DNA from: Dicyema japonicum
Lineage: Eukaryota; Dicyemida; Rhombozoa; Dicyemidae
Reading direction: 5' to 3'
NCBI GenBank assembly: GCA_011109175.1
Contig: RDEW01000027.1
Location: forward strand, 395,772 to 459,771
DNA length: 64,000 nucleotides
The translations under genes and the position numbers were made by a program. This document shows, one piece after another, positions 46,130-58,276 of the stretch (positions within the stretch are counted from its first letter, which is position 1; every line of letters starts with the position of its first letter). The notes under the pieces were generated by a model that ran no database searches, had not been told where the DNA came from, and saw only the letters and a program-made list of their open reading frames with translations.

Positions 46130-47210
46130 TGATGGTGGCACTTTTTAAGGAAGAAATTGATGTCATTCAGTTCTCTTTGATAATTAATAAGTTGGGGAAG
46201 CCTCTATTGCAATAAATCTCTCCTTAACTTCATGATGAGTTAAAACCTTTGTCTTCTTTCTTCTTTGGAGCATGGACCATGCAACATGCTCAGGAAACAG
46301 GAATTTCTGAGCAAATGTATGTCGGATGCGGTAATGATGCACTTGTGTCCACCGCCCCTAAGCAACTATAGTACCCCTATAAAAATAATATTTTTTGATC
46401 ATAAAACACCAAAAGAGTTAATAAAATTCTCAACCTATTTTTTATTAGAACTTATTTTCCTAAAGAGAATTCAGACACGCCTAATTGTAGTGATCAATGG
46501 GCTGCTTATGCTTCACTAAACTTGTATTTACAAGTCATGTCTGGGTGAACCATAGTGAAAAATTTATCAATCCCAGTGACAGTAATATTCACATCCAAAC
46601 CATTGAAAAAGCGTAGTCCAAAGCAAGACTGTAGTAAATTTGAGGGATGTGCCAATAGAGTTATTACAATGGCAATTAGTCGTTACAATTTAAAAAATAG
46701 CACTTAAAAAAATTTAATTTTTGAAAAAAGAAACATTAAAAAATGTAAAGATTTTTAGTTACGGGCCAGGACTGCGAAGGCGTTACCACTAATCACCGCC
46801 ATTTCGAACCAGAGTCCTTCGCGAGGCTCGCAACTCTTCGATCTTGATTAATTTGGTAATGAAGATATAATGCAAGATCCTGTTTCGAATGAGCACCAAA
46901 AGAACTGAACTTGCTAATAAATAAGAAATAACTCAAACAGAAGTGCTCGACGAGAACGAAATCGTCATTCTTTGTGAAGATTATAATGTCGACGAGGAAA
47001 TTATTGATGCTAAAATGGAAAGATTATTATATTGAAGACATGAATATTAACTACAATGAAATTAATATAGTTATTCCTTCACAATCCGAAAGGCATCCAA
47101 ATTTTTTTAGTTCGGATTAATGAGGCTTTACTGTATATTGATTAGTGTTCTTTGACATGACAGTATATCAACACGTTTATGTTAATTAATTGATTATGGC
47201 TTTAAAGTTT
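46130..47210. other. No assigned gene; small unrecognised coding-like stretch near 46950
   Basis: At 46941-47035 the plus strand reads TEVLDENEIVILCEDYNVDE then EIIDAKMERLLY with an acidic, gene-like texture, but it starts after stops and I find no family. The rest is AT-rich. At 46770-46830 a tRNA-like GGTTCGAA is seen on the minus strand, with the A-box-like text on the wrong side. Confidence 0.25.
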
Positions 47211-47214
47211 ATAT

Positions 47215-47620
47215 TAAGGCACTTTCACGAAAGCCATAATGATTATATGCATGTGCAACACTCAAAGAAACAATATTTATAGTTAGTCTTTTCCATCTTC
47301 CTCTGTCGAATGCGAGTGATCTCAATTCGTCCAGGTCGTCCCCCGTCTTTAGATTTTTTCTCACACGATTTAGTCTTTGTTTAAGGCAGTCGGGAGTGTC
47401 GATCTAGGTCGTCCGCGGAAGGGTTTTTCGCAACTGTCAAAGTAATCTTCCATCGCTTTGTTAGCGGGTGCGTGTGGGTTCATTCTTAGTACATGCCCAA
47501 ATAGCCTCCACCGGGCATCTATCACATCCTTCCTGATGTAAGAACACATACACCTGTTGTAGACACCAGTGGTTGATATTCTAGCCGAGATTATTAGTAC
47601 GTCTCCATCTTTCATGAGTA
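47215..47620 (-). mobile_element. Family B 3' end
   Basis: The minus ORF 47370-47615 reads DARWRLFGHVLRMNPHAPAN, then KAMEDYFDS and FRGRPRSTLPTALNKD, the C-terminal block of family B. Near 47215-47270, reversed, GCACATGCATATAATCATTA and TGGCTTTCGTGAAAG give the family 3' end. Confidence 0.75.
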
Positions 47621-47689
47621 ATATCGTCTTCTCTTTTGATTTCTAATTTAAAGTTTATAGTATTTAATATTTTTATAGCAATTTTTAGA

Positions 47690-48060
47690 GAGACACGTGG
47701 TCAGAACGAGGAAGTCGAAGTGCTCCGTCTCCAGTGTGACCAACTTGCACAGATTAAAGGTATCTTCCGTACGACAGCGGAACCTATCTTCAACGTCCGG
47801 TTTTAGGATTACTCATGGAAGCAAGCCACGCTGCCAGTGAGACTCAGAGGACTTGGAATTCGCAACCCTGTGGATTTTTTTCTCCCTTCATATCTATCAT
47901 CGCTAATGGTTTGTAACATGTCAAGAAGATTCTACACTCTCTACCAAAATTCTCTATTGAAAAGGACGCCTGCCGTGCTCTTGATACTGCCGTAAAAATC
48001 AGCTTTCGCTTCCTTCCGCGTTCTTTCAACATGGCCTGGACGATGCTGTAAAATAAACGA
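47690..48060 (+). mobile_element. Family C fragment
   Basis: The plus frame reads CDQLAQIKGIFRTTAEPIFN, WKQATLPVRLRGLGIRNPVD and SYLSSLMVC. It is closely similar to 19820-19990 and, at its start (AGAGACACGTGGTCAGAACG), to 38055-38100. Confidence 0.75.
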
Positions 48061-48870
48061 TTCCATCTTTGATTTTTTATATCGGTGAAGAACTAGCTAG
48101 AAACTTTTGAATCCAAGACTTTGGATCGCTTTCGTTGATTCCCCGTCATGGATATTTTGATGCGGGATGGAGTATCCTCAATTTAGATCTATGAAGTCAT
48201 TATAGCTATGAAATTAAATCATCATATCGGATAAGACGATGGCTTCGAGGATATGCTTAATTCTACAAATACTGTAGATAAACACTGACGAAAATATAAT
48301 CGAATTACATGACAATTCTTATGAACGAGAAAAGATAAAGAACATATTTAAAAAAGAAATTGCCTCTTGTGGTCATGTCATTTTTAGTCACATTATTATT
48401 TCTTCATTATTGAACGTGCAAGATTGATCAAAGATTTATCAAATAAATCATTGAGTAATCAATTCACTACGTAGCTTTTAATCATAAAGAAATTATGTGA
48501 ATGTCAAATTTATTATATATTTTCTAATTTACTTTGATATTTTGGAGTTTCACTGAGAATTATTGATTTTACGAACATTAATTACATATTCTTTATTAAG
48601 TCGTAAGACAGGTAGAAATAGTCACAAGGTCTAACTTCTATACCTTTGAGTATGGGAAAAAAATGGCATCGGGATAAAACGTAACAAAATAAATGTACAA
48701 GAAAGAGGAGATATAAGGATTGCACTCACGAAAAAAGGCAAATTTAGAAATTCTTGTGAATACTGATCAACCACAGGCACTTGACTTTTTTTCCGCGCTC
48801 CAAAAAGATTGGAGGGGCGAAAAAAAATTTGCGGGGCCGATTAAATAAAAAGGTTGAGAACCACTGTTCT
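48060..48870. other. No recognised feature
   Basis: AT-rich sequence without gene-like ORFs. Confidence 0.4.
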
Positions 48871-49740
48871 ACATCAAAGATTATGGAACGGATTCAAGAG
48901 ATTGAATCGACATACGGAAGAGAGTAACTTTCAAGACCTTTCCAATAGGGTTTTCGTCGGGGAAGATCGTGCGGAAATTGTATTTACTCACTAAATTACG
49001 AAATTACAAATGCATTTAAGAAGAAAAATCAGTTAAGCCTTGTTTGCCTTGACATCTCGAAGGCGTTCGACAGTGATGGCACGAAGACTTATTTTGTCAA
49101 CTTGTACGATCAAAGATATCCAAGAAAATGTTCCTATGGTTGAAAGACTAATTGACTGGGAGGTCATCTTATGTGGTAGTCTGTGGAAGACATTCTGATG
49201 GTATATTGTTCAAGAGGAGATTACCGCAGAAATCTATTTTAAGCCCCCTGTTATTCAACGTATTTATGGAAGATTTTCCGTCACCGCTAGACGTCAGGAC
49301 CAAACTGATAATATACGCTGATGACATTTTAATCTTGGATTCGTCTTTGAGGGCATTCCTTTCAGAGCGGCGACTAGGAGCTTTTGTTAACAAAGTCCAG
49401 GATTGGTGTGATCGGAGAGCCCTGAGATTCTCCACTGAAAAGTCCAGTTATTTACGGATAAGCAGGCTGAGTAGGCATCACGAAGAGCCTTACACTCTTC
49501 ACATACCGAGAGTCTCGTCCCTGAAATATTTTGGAATTGTAGTTGATGGGAAAGGATCATATCTAACGAACATCGAAGAGCGGAGAAAGAAGGATGTGCA
49601 AGCATTGTTCTGCACTAGAAGTCTAAAGTTGGATGGTGATACCATGTTTTTGGTTTTCGAAATGTGATTTTCCAAGACTTATCTATGGAAGCTAGGGATG
49701 GTTTTACTTGAAAGGGCTTGGAAAAACACGTTTCAAAAAA
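48870..49740 (+). mobile_element. Family A retrotransposon, 5'-truncated RT
   Basis: Degraded fingers (about 48870-49140) lead into ORF 49152-49667. It carries the motif B remnant RLPQKSILSPLLFNVFM, LIIYADDILILDSS with both catalytic Asp near 49305-49345, WCDRRALRFSTEKSSYLRIS, and SLKYFGIVVDGKGSY. It is the closest relative in the window of the copy at 2.0-3.8 kb. The text breaks near 49670 and is lost by about 49740. Confidence 0.85.
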
Positions 49741-50311
49741 TAGATGCCTACTATTTTCCAGCTGATTCTGTGGTATTCTTAAAGTCAGTTGTCCTTTAGT
49801 ATCTCCCAGTATGAGCTTAGCTTTTATCTATGAACCTGGATAGTTTGTCAAAATTATTTTTCTTCCTTCCGATGGCGTCACTGGATTCACCTTACTGAGG
49901 AGGCGCCCAATGCCTGGCCGGCATCAAGAAGATCCAACAATTCTTCCCCGGGGACAATGTCTGGTGACAAGTTCTGGAATGCTGGAACGAGTCAGGATCA
50001 AGGAGTTAGTTAGTTTGGTTACCCTTGGTATTTGGAAATAATTTTAATTTTTTTAATTGGACACAAGAAGAGCTCTCATTTTACATGTAACAATGTGGCC
50101 ATTCAGAGCAAAAGAGGTCCATCACCACCTCCAATTGACCATCTGGCGGTCACTAGTTATACCAAACTAAAAACTAGCCTAGTTTGACTTGTTCTCCAAA
50201 CGGTGACACTCGAGGATAATGAGAGACGATAAAGGCAGATCCCAAATCGTTAATCAAACTATCTCACACAAAAGTAATAACACGTGTTTATTAATTTACA
50301 AGAAAATAAAA
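49741..50311. other. No gene; possible family J end near 49960-50060
   Basis: The text GAACGAGTCAGGATCAAGGA then GTTAGTTAGTTTGG, followed by AT-rich tail-like sequence, loosely resembles family J ends. The 50219-50515 plus ORF is antisense to CWF19L1. Confidence 0.3.
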
Positions 50312-52000
50312 TCATTCAGAAAAACTAAACGGTCCAAATATTTTTCTAAACTCCTCAACATCGGCCTTTTCATCAGACTCATCCAAAATACAGGCTCTCC
50401 AATCAACCCTCTCATCACATCTAAACACATCACAGAGGATCTCCCTACAAAAGCCACAAAAAAATACCTTCCAAAATTGACAGGAAAGTTTTTAGCATTG
50501 TTTAATGACATATAGTACCTCCCAACTCCGCCAATCTCCAAATAAAAATACGGTTGATTGGGTCCGGCTATCTAAAATCAGGAGATCAGCCACCTCGAGA
50601 AGGTCATCCTTTTCGGATAACTTAGAGACCTTTATACCAAAACTACGAGCATATGAATACAGGGTCTCCACCATAAGCCCAGTTAATTCAGTGGGAATTC
50701 CCACAACCTGAAATAACTCCACTAAAACCTGGACTTGTAGATGACGACTACGGAAATTACGTTCAAAAATAAACGGAACTCGCTCATATTGAGCATAAAA
50801 CTGTCCGAGCACGTGTTTATACCTGCATCTCACTTTCCGTCTCAGAATCCAAACACACAAAAGACTGTACGTGGTCTATTGGAAGAATAAGCACGTGGTA
50901 TGGATCAATCCCTCCTTTAGCTAAGGCCAGGTAGCACTAGTAATAAATGATTGACTAAGCACGTGGTTTGACACTTCAACGATGAGATGTCTCTCCACAT
51001 GGGTCGACCCTAGACAAAACCAGCACTCTTCCTCGATCCCTAAAATAACAAACACGTGTACTTTTGGCAGGTTCTTCGCGGTTGATCTGAGATTTACGTT
51101 TAACCGGGGCTGATGGTGGTTCGGATATAAGTTGGGGATCTCTCCGTGTTTTTACCATGGACTTTTTACCGACAGGGCGGTCACTCTTGAGTCCTACATA
51201 AGGATTTTGGGTAAATTTGATGTTAGGGAGGAGATCCTCACGGGTACACAGACTGGCAGGTTTAATAGAAAAAGCGTACAACCACTAAAATGTTAAGATC
51301 ACGGAAAACTTTTTCCTCCGTGTTTCCCACGTTGGCAATCGATATAAAACGAGATAGCATCTCTGTCCCCTTTGAATTGGTAATTCTGGAAGAATAAACT
51401 AGTATTATACTTGAATGGCGGTCTTTCGTAAAAAAAGCACTTGGATGCCGAGAAATGATATCTGGGTTTGAACATGAGGGCAGCTTTGGCGGCACCAGAA
51501 GTCCCCTCTTCCGGATAAATAGATTTATTCTCAAGCTTATGTAAGTCAAACTCATTACTTCGGATGTACGAGGAAGATTTTTGATGAGACCATGTGGCCA
51601 CTCTGGTGTAACAAGGATATCAACGTCCCTGTGAGTGCATTCAATCTTATTTTCTTTAAAGGCGAGACCAGTCCATTAGGCAACTCAATGACTTGTGATT
51701 CGTTTATGATATGATTCTCGAGAATTTGGGGGAATCAATGGTTCCACGGGACAGAAAACCCACGTGTCAATGCTTACTGGATTATTAGAAAAACCTGATG
51801 TCGTGTCGAAATCACGGAAGTCATTGTAGACTCCAAAAAAGTCACCAGCACAAATAGGAGCTACAATAATTGGATGAGTAATACGTCAAAGTTAGATTTG
51901 GCATTTATTTTGTTTACTCTCTCAAATAAACGTTCAAATTGACCGTCGACATTTCCGCAGATTAAACTTAACCATTAATACTAAATTACATTTTTAACAT
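50312..52000 (-). CDS. CWF19L1: CWF19-like protein 1 (CwfJ family), about 14 exons
   Basis: CwfJ-family proteins are linked to spliceosome and lariat-processing complexes. The ATG is at 52000 and the TGA at 50314-50312; about 459 residues once one missing base is allowed for. Introns: 51967-51989, 51861-51884, 51717-51747 (31 nt, least certain), 51646-51668, 51536-51558, 51386-51410, 51285-51309, 51040-51061, 50937-50962, 50801-50822, 50708-50728, 50572-50593 and 50445-50467. Motifs in order: [78 protein letters not shown] ... [25 protein letters not shown] (the two CwfJ C-terminal domains), [18 protein letters not shown] and DWRAC. Just after intron 2 the frame is one base short (about 51845-51860, near a T run), which could be an assembly slip. 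The rest is open throughout. Confidence 0.94.
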
Positions 52001-52250
52001 ACAAGATATCAAATGTTTATATTTTTTTAAATATTACCTCCAAATTAAATTGAGAATATAACATAGTAAAAATAATAAATATATTTTATTTTCAAAAACA
52101 TCAGCGTTCATATCGAAAACAAGCTCATCCATGTTTCTCACGTTGGCAATTGATATAACACCGTGCATATTTTGTTCCTGAAAATGGTAGAGTGGCGTCA
52201 AGTGGTTTATTTTGGCAGCGTCCGGTACCAGCGAGCACGAAAAAGAATTA
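52001..52250. other. CWF19L1 5' flank
   Basis: Very AT-rich sequence upstream of the CWF19L1 start. No defined promoter element. Confidence 0.3.
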
Positions 52251-53400
52251 TTATTTCTTCTATCCCTTCTTACCGTTGCATGGGATGACTACCTTTTTCT
52301 TTGAGTCTGCTGATTGTGATCTATGGAGACTTATAAAAGAACTCTGGTCATCCTGCATGTGAACTTAGGAATCAGAAGCAAAGTTTTGGAGCTGCGTGCT
52401 TTACTAACAGATCACAAAGTGGTGATCGCGGTAATCCAAGAAACAAAATTAACTAAATCAATCCACACTCCATGTTTACCAGGCTTTTTGGCTGTCCACA
52501 AAACCGAGACAGGGACTCTGGTGGGAGTTTTTAAGATTGTTAAAATTGGATGTCATTCACATACATTTCCCATGATGTGTGAGGGCTTCGGAACATTGGA
52601 GTGGATCACTATCTCACATGCAGTGTGGCCTACCTTTATAATGTCTAAATTCCACCAAAAAAGTAATGTCCCCCATCGTATACTCTCAAAATATTGAGGC
52701 TAATAAAAATAAAGAACATAATCATTTTCGGTGATCAGAACTGTGAACAGCCATAATGGATCAGCACACAACATGCAGACAGCCGAGGAGAATCCATCCT
52801 CAACTGTCTCGGTGACCATATCACCCACTGATTGACGATCCTAATGCATTATTCTTGCTCTATACAGACGATGTCATCAACGCCTCTAAAAACAGTTCCT
52901 CCTTCATGGGAACTGAGATAGTCCAGGCATACCTTGATCGCATGATGAATTGACTCGATCGGTGTAAACTGTCTGTGTCATCGTCAAAATCTAACTTCAC
53001 TAAATTCATGTCGAATCGTCACTACAATGATCCTCTTGAGGTCCACATGAGATATGTGTCTATAACCGTTCAAATGAATTCTAAAATTTTTGGAGTGACG
53101 TGTGACACTTTAATGACATTCACAAGGCATGCCGACCAAATCATAACAAAAGAGTCCAAAAGTTGAATCTCCTCTAGACAATTGTTACGAAAAACCAGTA
53201 TCCAGTAGACGATTGCACACGTAAATTATACTGACAAACCAGCTCCTTACACAAGAAGATTCCACGCTTTTTACGGGATAGAACAGTCATTCCTCTGTCG
53301 GAGTCGTCGATGCGAAGGAATGACAACGGATTTCTTAAGTTCTGTCAAGATCAGAGAATCTACTGTGTTCATCTGTATTACCTCCAAAAATGAGCGGTCC
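52250..53400 (+). mobile_element. Jockey-like element (family E) with an internal deletion
   Basis: The ORF 52323-52697 is an endonuclease start: LVILHVNLGIRSKVLELRAL, then IAVIQETKL and PGFLAVHKTE. After a break the RT resumes at LYTDDVINASKN (52860-52895), where YADD would be, followed by RCKLSVSSSKSNFTKFMS and SKIFGVTCDTLMTFTRHAD (53080-53140). The RT fingers and motif B are missing, so more than a kilobase is deleted between endonuclease and motif C. Confidence 0.75.
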
Positions 53401-53839
53401 TTTCTTAGACATCCACCCACCATCCACTTATTGTAGACACCAGCAGATACACCTCGGAAGAGTTAAGGTCCTTCGATGAGCACAGGACGAAAATGCCAAG
53501 GTGATGAGGAGAACCAACATTTTTGATCCTATTGGTGTCCCTTCTATATATTCTAGACACGGGAAAACCGAAGGATAATCTGTCTTCCTACCTGTTTCTA
53601 TAACTTGAAAATGTCGAAGAATATTTTCTTACGCTAATCTCCTTCTCTGGCAATGTCTGCGTTCCACCATGGCTTCAGAGCAGAGCGGTTTACCACGACT
53701 CACTCGGGATCTATTTTCCAATTTATCGCGGATAGCTTTAGTGAAAAAGACATGACATAGAGAAGGTCTTCAACTATGTCGCTTCTGACGAAAAAAATCT
53801 GAATAACAATGCGAACACTTGAAGCTATGACTGGATTTT

Positions 53840-54060
53840 TTTGATCCCAGTATATTTTTTGTCTCTATTCTATTTAATTTGTTTCTACAAGATATGGCAG
53901 CAATTGAAGACCACAATATCATACTTCTATCCTATGCGGTCAATCTCATTATCGCCGTTAAGGCAATTCACCCACAGTGGTCGCCCTGGTCAATCTGTCA
54001 AACCTTGTGTATGACAGGATATCCTCTGTATCGACATCAGAATCTCAGTTCATCCTTTTT
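53840..54060 (+). mobile_element. Family E RT palm fragment
   Basis: The frame reads ILFNLFLQDMAAIEDHNIIL, then LSYAVNLIIAVKA. This is motif B end to motif C of a jockey-like RT with YADN or YADD mutated to YAVN. It runs directly into a minus-strand family B copy at about 54045. Confidence 0.6.
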
Positions 54061-56150
54061 ACTACAGATAGGAAATTCACCTGGTTAAATATTTGTTCAA
54101 GACAATCGGCAGTGTCGTTTTGGTCGTCCGCGGAAGGGTTTGTCGCAACTGTCGTAAGCTTAGCGGGTGCATGCGGGTTCATTCTTAATACATGCCCAAA
54201 TAGCCTCCACCGGGCATCTATCACATCCTTGCTGATGTACGAACACATACACTTGTTGTAAATATTACTGGTGGTTATTCTACGTGGCCACTCCATTCGA
54301 GTAAGCTTGTTAGTTGCCTTCTATGGAACGAATCCAGTTTCGTTAGTTTTTAGAGGAACTTCCCCAAGTCCCAGCGTTGTAAGTAAGACTGGTTGCACAA
54401 AGGTGTTGTAAAACTTGCATCTGTTGTCAATTCCAAGTCCTTTGGCTCTTAAAGTCCACTTCATCCGCATAAGATGTCTCTTCAATGTCTCCTATATAGC
54501 ATTTACGGAGGTCGCGGAGTGCAGATTCAATATTTTATGGTGAATAGTAAAGGGAGAGGGAATCACCCTGGGGTGTCCAATCGTTGTTTTGAAACTGCGA
54601 GAAGTTGCTCCTTCTGTCCTCACAGATAATCTTGTGTTCGCAAGTAGTAGTCTGATTATCCTAACCGACGATTTATCCAATATTTGCTCAAGCACATTCA
54701 TCAGTTTCTGTCTGTTTATTGAGTCAAAAACTCTGGAGAGATCTATTCTCAACACGGTCGTTACGCTCTTGAATTTTTGGTGCGTTGCACAGCGACATCT
54801 ATGGCTCCATATAATGTCCGCTGTAGATCTCCCTTCTAGGAACTCACTTTGACTTGCTGGTAGGTATAGATCCGCCCCACCCTCTATCTGACTTAGTGCT
54901 GTTTGCCACCACCTTGCGTATCGAGTTCAGAAGTATGACTGGGCGGAGATTTTCTACTAGTCCTTTTGCTTTTTTGGTTTTTATATGGGTATTAATAATC
55001 CATTTCCAAGTCCTAGATCGATATTAGTTTCAAAGATCATTTAGGATTTTTGCAATTGTTCACTATGTTTTTTGGCTCATATTTTAAACTCAGGGCTTAT
55101 GTTGTCTGGCCCTGCACTCTTTTGTTCTTCAATTTATTTAGCTGATTCCACTTCTTCCACTGTGATTGGATTTTAGTGCCCTCGGTTCTCCCTGGAAAGG
55201 GGGAAAGTCCTTATTTTTGTATTTAACAATATTTCAAGTGTCGTACAATCAATTCGCTTTTTCTTCTGGAACCCACGAATTTTCCTCTTTGTCTTTGATG
55301 TGAAAAACGTTTTGTCCTTTCTTTGTCCGCAGCAGCCGCATACATCTTGAATTGTCCTCTAGGCATTCCACATCTTTTAATAGGGTGTAATAATTTCCAG
55401 TAAGTGTTTTGCTATCTTTTTGATTTTCCATTTTAGTTCCCTTTGTTGGATTTAAACTCTTTTATACTCTCGTCTGACGTGTTTGCTGCTTTAAGCCTTA
55501 GCTCTCTGCAATGCTTTGCCATATCCGGTAGGAACATGCATCATTTAGCAGGTGTTTATCAGACTTTCGGCAGATAATTTAGTCGATTTGATTATACATT
55601 CACGGTCTTCCCAACAGAGTTTTTCCTTTGTCCGTGCCATGTCGTCTTGTGGAGAGCTGAGTGCGTGAAAGCCGTGTTTCCCAAAATAGGCTATTTGCCT
55701 CGCATAAGTTCACCAGTGAGGCTCCAGATGTATTTCGGGTCCCATTCTCATTCCGACCTTTGCACTAATATCTCCCGCAACAAAGACAAGGGACGAGGAA
55801 GCATTATTAGAGTATGTGCTTGATAGTTCTGAGTAGAATTCCTCGAGCTCACCAGGGTTCTTGATTACATAGACATTTATGATAGTTAATAGACTCTTGG
55901 ACGGGCATAAATAATTTAGTTTGACTTGTAGGACACATATTCGGCCGTTGACTCTCCAATAGCGATGTAGTTTTTTGAAGTAATCCACGTGTATGGCAAA
56001 TCCCATTCCGTAGTGCTTATTTTCGTCTCTTGTAGGGGCAACCAATTGATAATTTGTATTTCTCGAGATCGTCACAAAGTACTTTCCTTGCCCAATCTTT
56101 CGATATTCCACGTACGTTAAACGTCATTAGCCTGTATTCCCGATTGTATA
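54045..56150 (-). mobile_element. Family B (RTE-like) retrotransposon, minus strand, near full length
   Basis: On the minus strand it starts with an endonuclease, LMTFNVRGISKDWARK near 56080-56130, then INVYVIKNPGELEEFYSEL and VFVAGDISAKVGM (55760-55880). A linker follows (55249-55431), then RT motif A IDLSRVFDSINRQKLM (about 54700-54750), a frame-slipped motif B (GHPRVIPSPF where GIPQGDSLSP is expected), and the C-terminal WRLFGHVLRMNPHAPA near 54165-54220. The order of domains is the same as at 59.4-62.3 kb. It carries many stops. Confidence 0.8.
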
Positions 56151-56259
56151 ATGAGTGTTTTTTAGAGATTTGTAGCAGAGCCACGTCACCTGCTCAACCG
56201 AATTAAGATTGCCTGCATTCGACAGAGGAAAATGAAAGAGATTAACGCTAAATATTGTT

Positions 56260-56330
56260 TTGAGTGTTGCACATGCGGGGTTATAAAAATTATGGCTTTC
56301 GTGAAAGTTCCTTAATAATATGATATTCAA
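56260..56330 (+). mobile_element. Family B 3' end
   Basis: GTTGCACATGCGGGGTTATA then AAATTATGGCTTTCGTGAA matches 62220-62262 closely. It lies on the plus strand just upstream of the minus-strand family B copy, so two insertions of opposite direction abut. Confidence 0.7.
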
Positions 56331-56800
56331 AAGTGAACCTGAGTTATAATTTGGAGATGTCCATTCCAGTGAACCTCCCTCCTGTTAATGTATCAGTAGA
56401 TTTTTCATCAATTCAATCTCCGACAGTCTAATACGCTTGTTCCGCTTGGAGAATTGATATTTCCTTCACGAAAATCGCACATATCAACTCATTCCCGGGA
56501 AAATCATGCGTCTTCTCCCGTTATATAAAGAGAATCGATTGATACTTATTTTCAGAGGAATCGATTGGAAAAATTTTTTTGCAAGAAACCAGGTTCTCAT
56601 AACTTATAAGACCGACATTGTTCTGACCTCGCATGATCTGGATATCTAGGCTGCCATGTCTAAAATGCAGCAACACTTGGCCGGAGGTTAACCTAAAATC
56701 TTGGGAATCATCTTCGATATGCACACGTGCATTGTGCATCATGTCGAAAACGTTTTAACGAAGTAGGAGAAGATTAATCCATCGAAAAATCTCCCAGGAC
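56331..56800. other. No recognised feature
   Basis: The minus ORF 56521-56742 has no motif I recognise. It may be antisense to the start of the family C copy that follows. Confidence 0.3.
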
Positions 56801-57800
56801 TATGGAAGGTCAAAAGCCATCCGATCCTCGAGTCGTTATGTAGCAAGATGAAGGCATGACCCATAAAAGACGGGGAATACTAAAAGGAAAAATATAAGGA
56901 CCGGTTCACGTTCCACGCGATTCCTTTGAGACAACTGGAACGATAAACAGGGAGTAATTGCCTGCAGCAAGTCTTGTGGTGAGTTAAGCCCCATCGCTAT
57001 AGGCAATGTACTCAGACGTGCCATCAAATCCACGAATGGAGTACAACAAATCGGCCGTCTACTCTTCGCCTTGGGTATCGATTCTACTGCCTCATTAAGC
57101 AGAGATCCGATGAACCTGTAATATCTAGACGATAAGATCACTAAAAGAACTGGGAAACTGTGGTGGCAGAAGTCAAGTTCACCATATCAACTCTAGCTGC
57201 ACTTGGATTGATACCAGATTAGTCCAAATGCACAGAAAACGATTTTTTATACAGAAAACGATTTCAACCAAGCACTGGCGATGATTTCCACTTACCTCCC
57301 AAATATCTCAATCACCAAATCCGAAAATGCGATTTTCCTTGGGTCTTCGCTTTATCAAAAGAAAATGTCAACTTTTTTGAAAAAAAACGATTCTGTTCAA
57401 CTTGAATAGTCTAACCTAACAATTCTCGATTCACATACAACGTTATTTTTCTTCAGGAATTTTTGAAACATCAACCTGATTTCTATACTGAATTCCGATC
57501 GACCATAAAGAAGGGCATCACGGTAGACTTCCTTTGCAGACACACAAATGAGGGAATTTCTGGGAGAGGTTGGATCGCTGGCGGAACATTTCGGGGACCA
57601 TCACCTAATAACTGAGTTTAACCTTTCTTTCTTGGAGGTGATCCACAGTATTCTTCCACTTTAAAATGACTACAGATTCCATCATGGTCTCCGAAGAACA
57701 AGTTCTATTTTGGATATGGCAAAACAATGTTTCTAGTTCATCTCCACGATCCAAGTCCACCGGTTCCAGAGTCGACGGAATCTGTCCGCTTTATAAGAGC
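56800..57800 (+). mobile_element. Family C-related RT fragment
   Basis: Plus frames read SCGELSPIAIGNVLRRAIKS (about 56975-57030; the RPIAVG block), then YLDDKITKRTG near 57120-57150 (the palm Asp pair), LAALGLIPD, TYLPNISITKSENAIFLGSS near 57280-57345, LDSHTTLFFFRNF near 57430-57465 and a loose match to the thumb. Motif order fits family C. Frames break several times. Confidence 0.65.
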
Positions 57801-57855
57801 TTTTCATTATAGTTTTCTTCAAAAAAAACGGAACACTAATCAAGTTGCCTCAAAA

Positions 57856-58146
57856 TCAAACATTAGCTATTAAATTTTTACAAGATCTTAAAAGTATGTT
57901 GGTGGAGTATAGACACGGAATGGTATAAGTGAAGTTATTCAACACCTCAAACAAAAGTCTTTTGAACGAGGGGGATGACTCGACACTGCTCAAATAACCA
58001 CACTGTGGTAGACGATGGTGAGGAGGATTGTGTAGTGGAGCAAACGAAGGAGGTTGGAGAATAAGAGGATATAAATACTTATTTTCGTTTAATGTCAACG
58101 TCTTCCACACACCTCTTTTTTTAGCTAGGGTTCTCAATGAGTTCAT
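57856..58146 (-). other. Open minus-strand ORF of 96 codons, unrecognised
   Basis: It begins MNSLRTLAKKRGVWKTLTLN and continues through KYLYPLILQPPSFAPLHNPP to a stop at 57856. It lies just downstream of the NEDD8-like gene on the same strand. No domain is evident and other frames here are also partly open, so it may be a spliced gene or chance. Confidence 0.25.
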
Positions 58147-58276
58147 GGCTCTCCGTTTAATTTGACATTAATTAATTCCACTTAGCATAATTAAGTTACC
58201 ATAATAATGAGTAGAAAGGCTTAGTAAAATTGAATAGAAAGTAAAATAAAAACCATTCCGAACATTCAAAAAATAA

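Noticed and set aside
46770-46830. tRNA gene on the minus strand
   Set aside because: GGTTCGAA is present but the A-box-like text lies on the wrong side of it, so it cannot be one tRNA; probably SINE debris.
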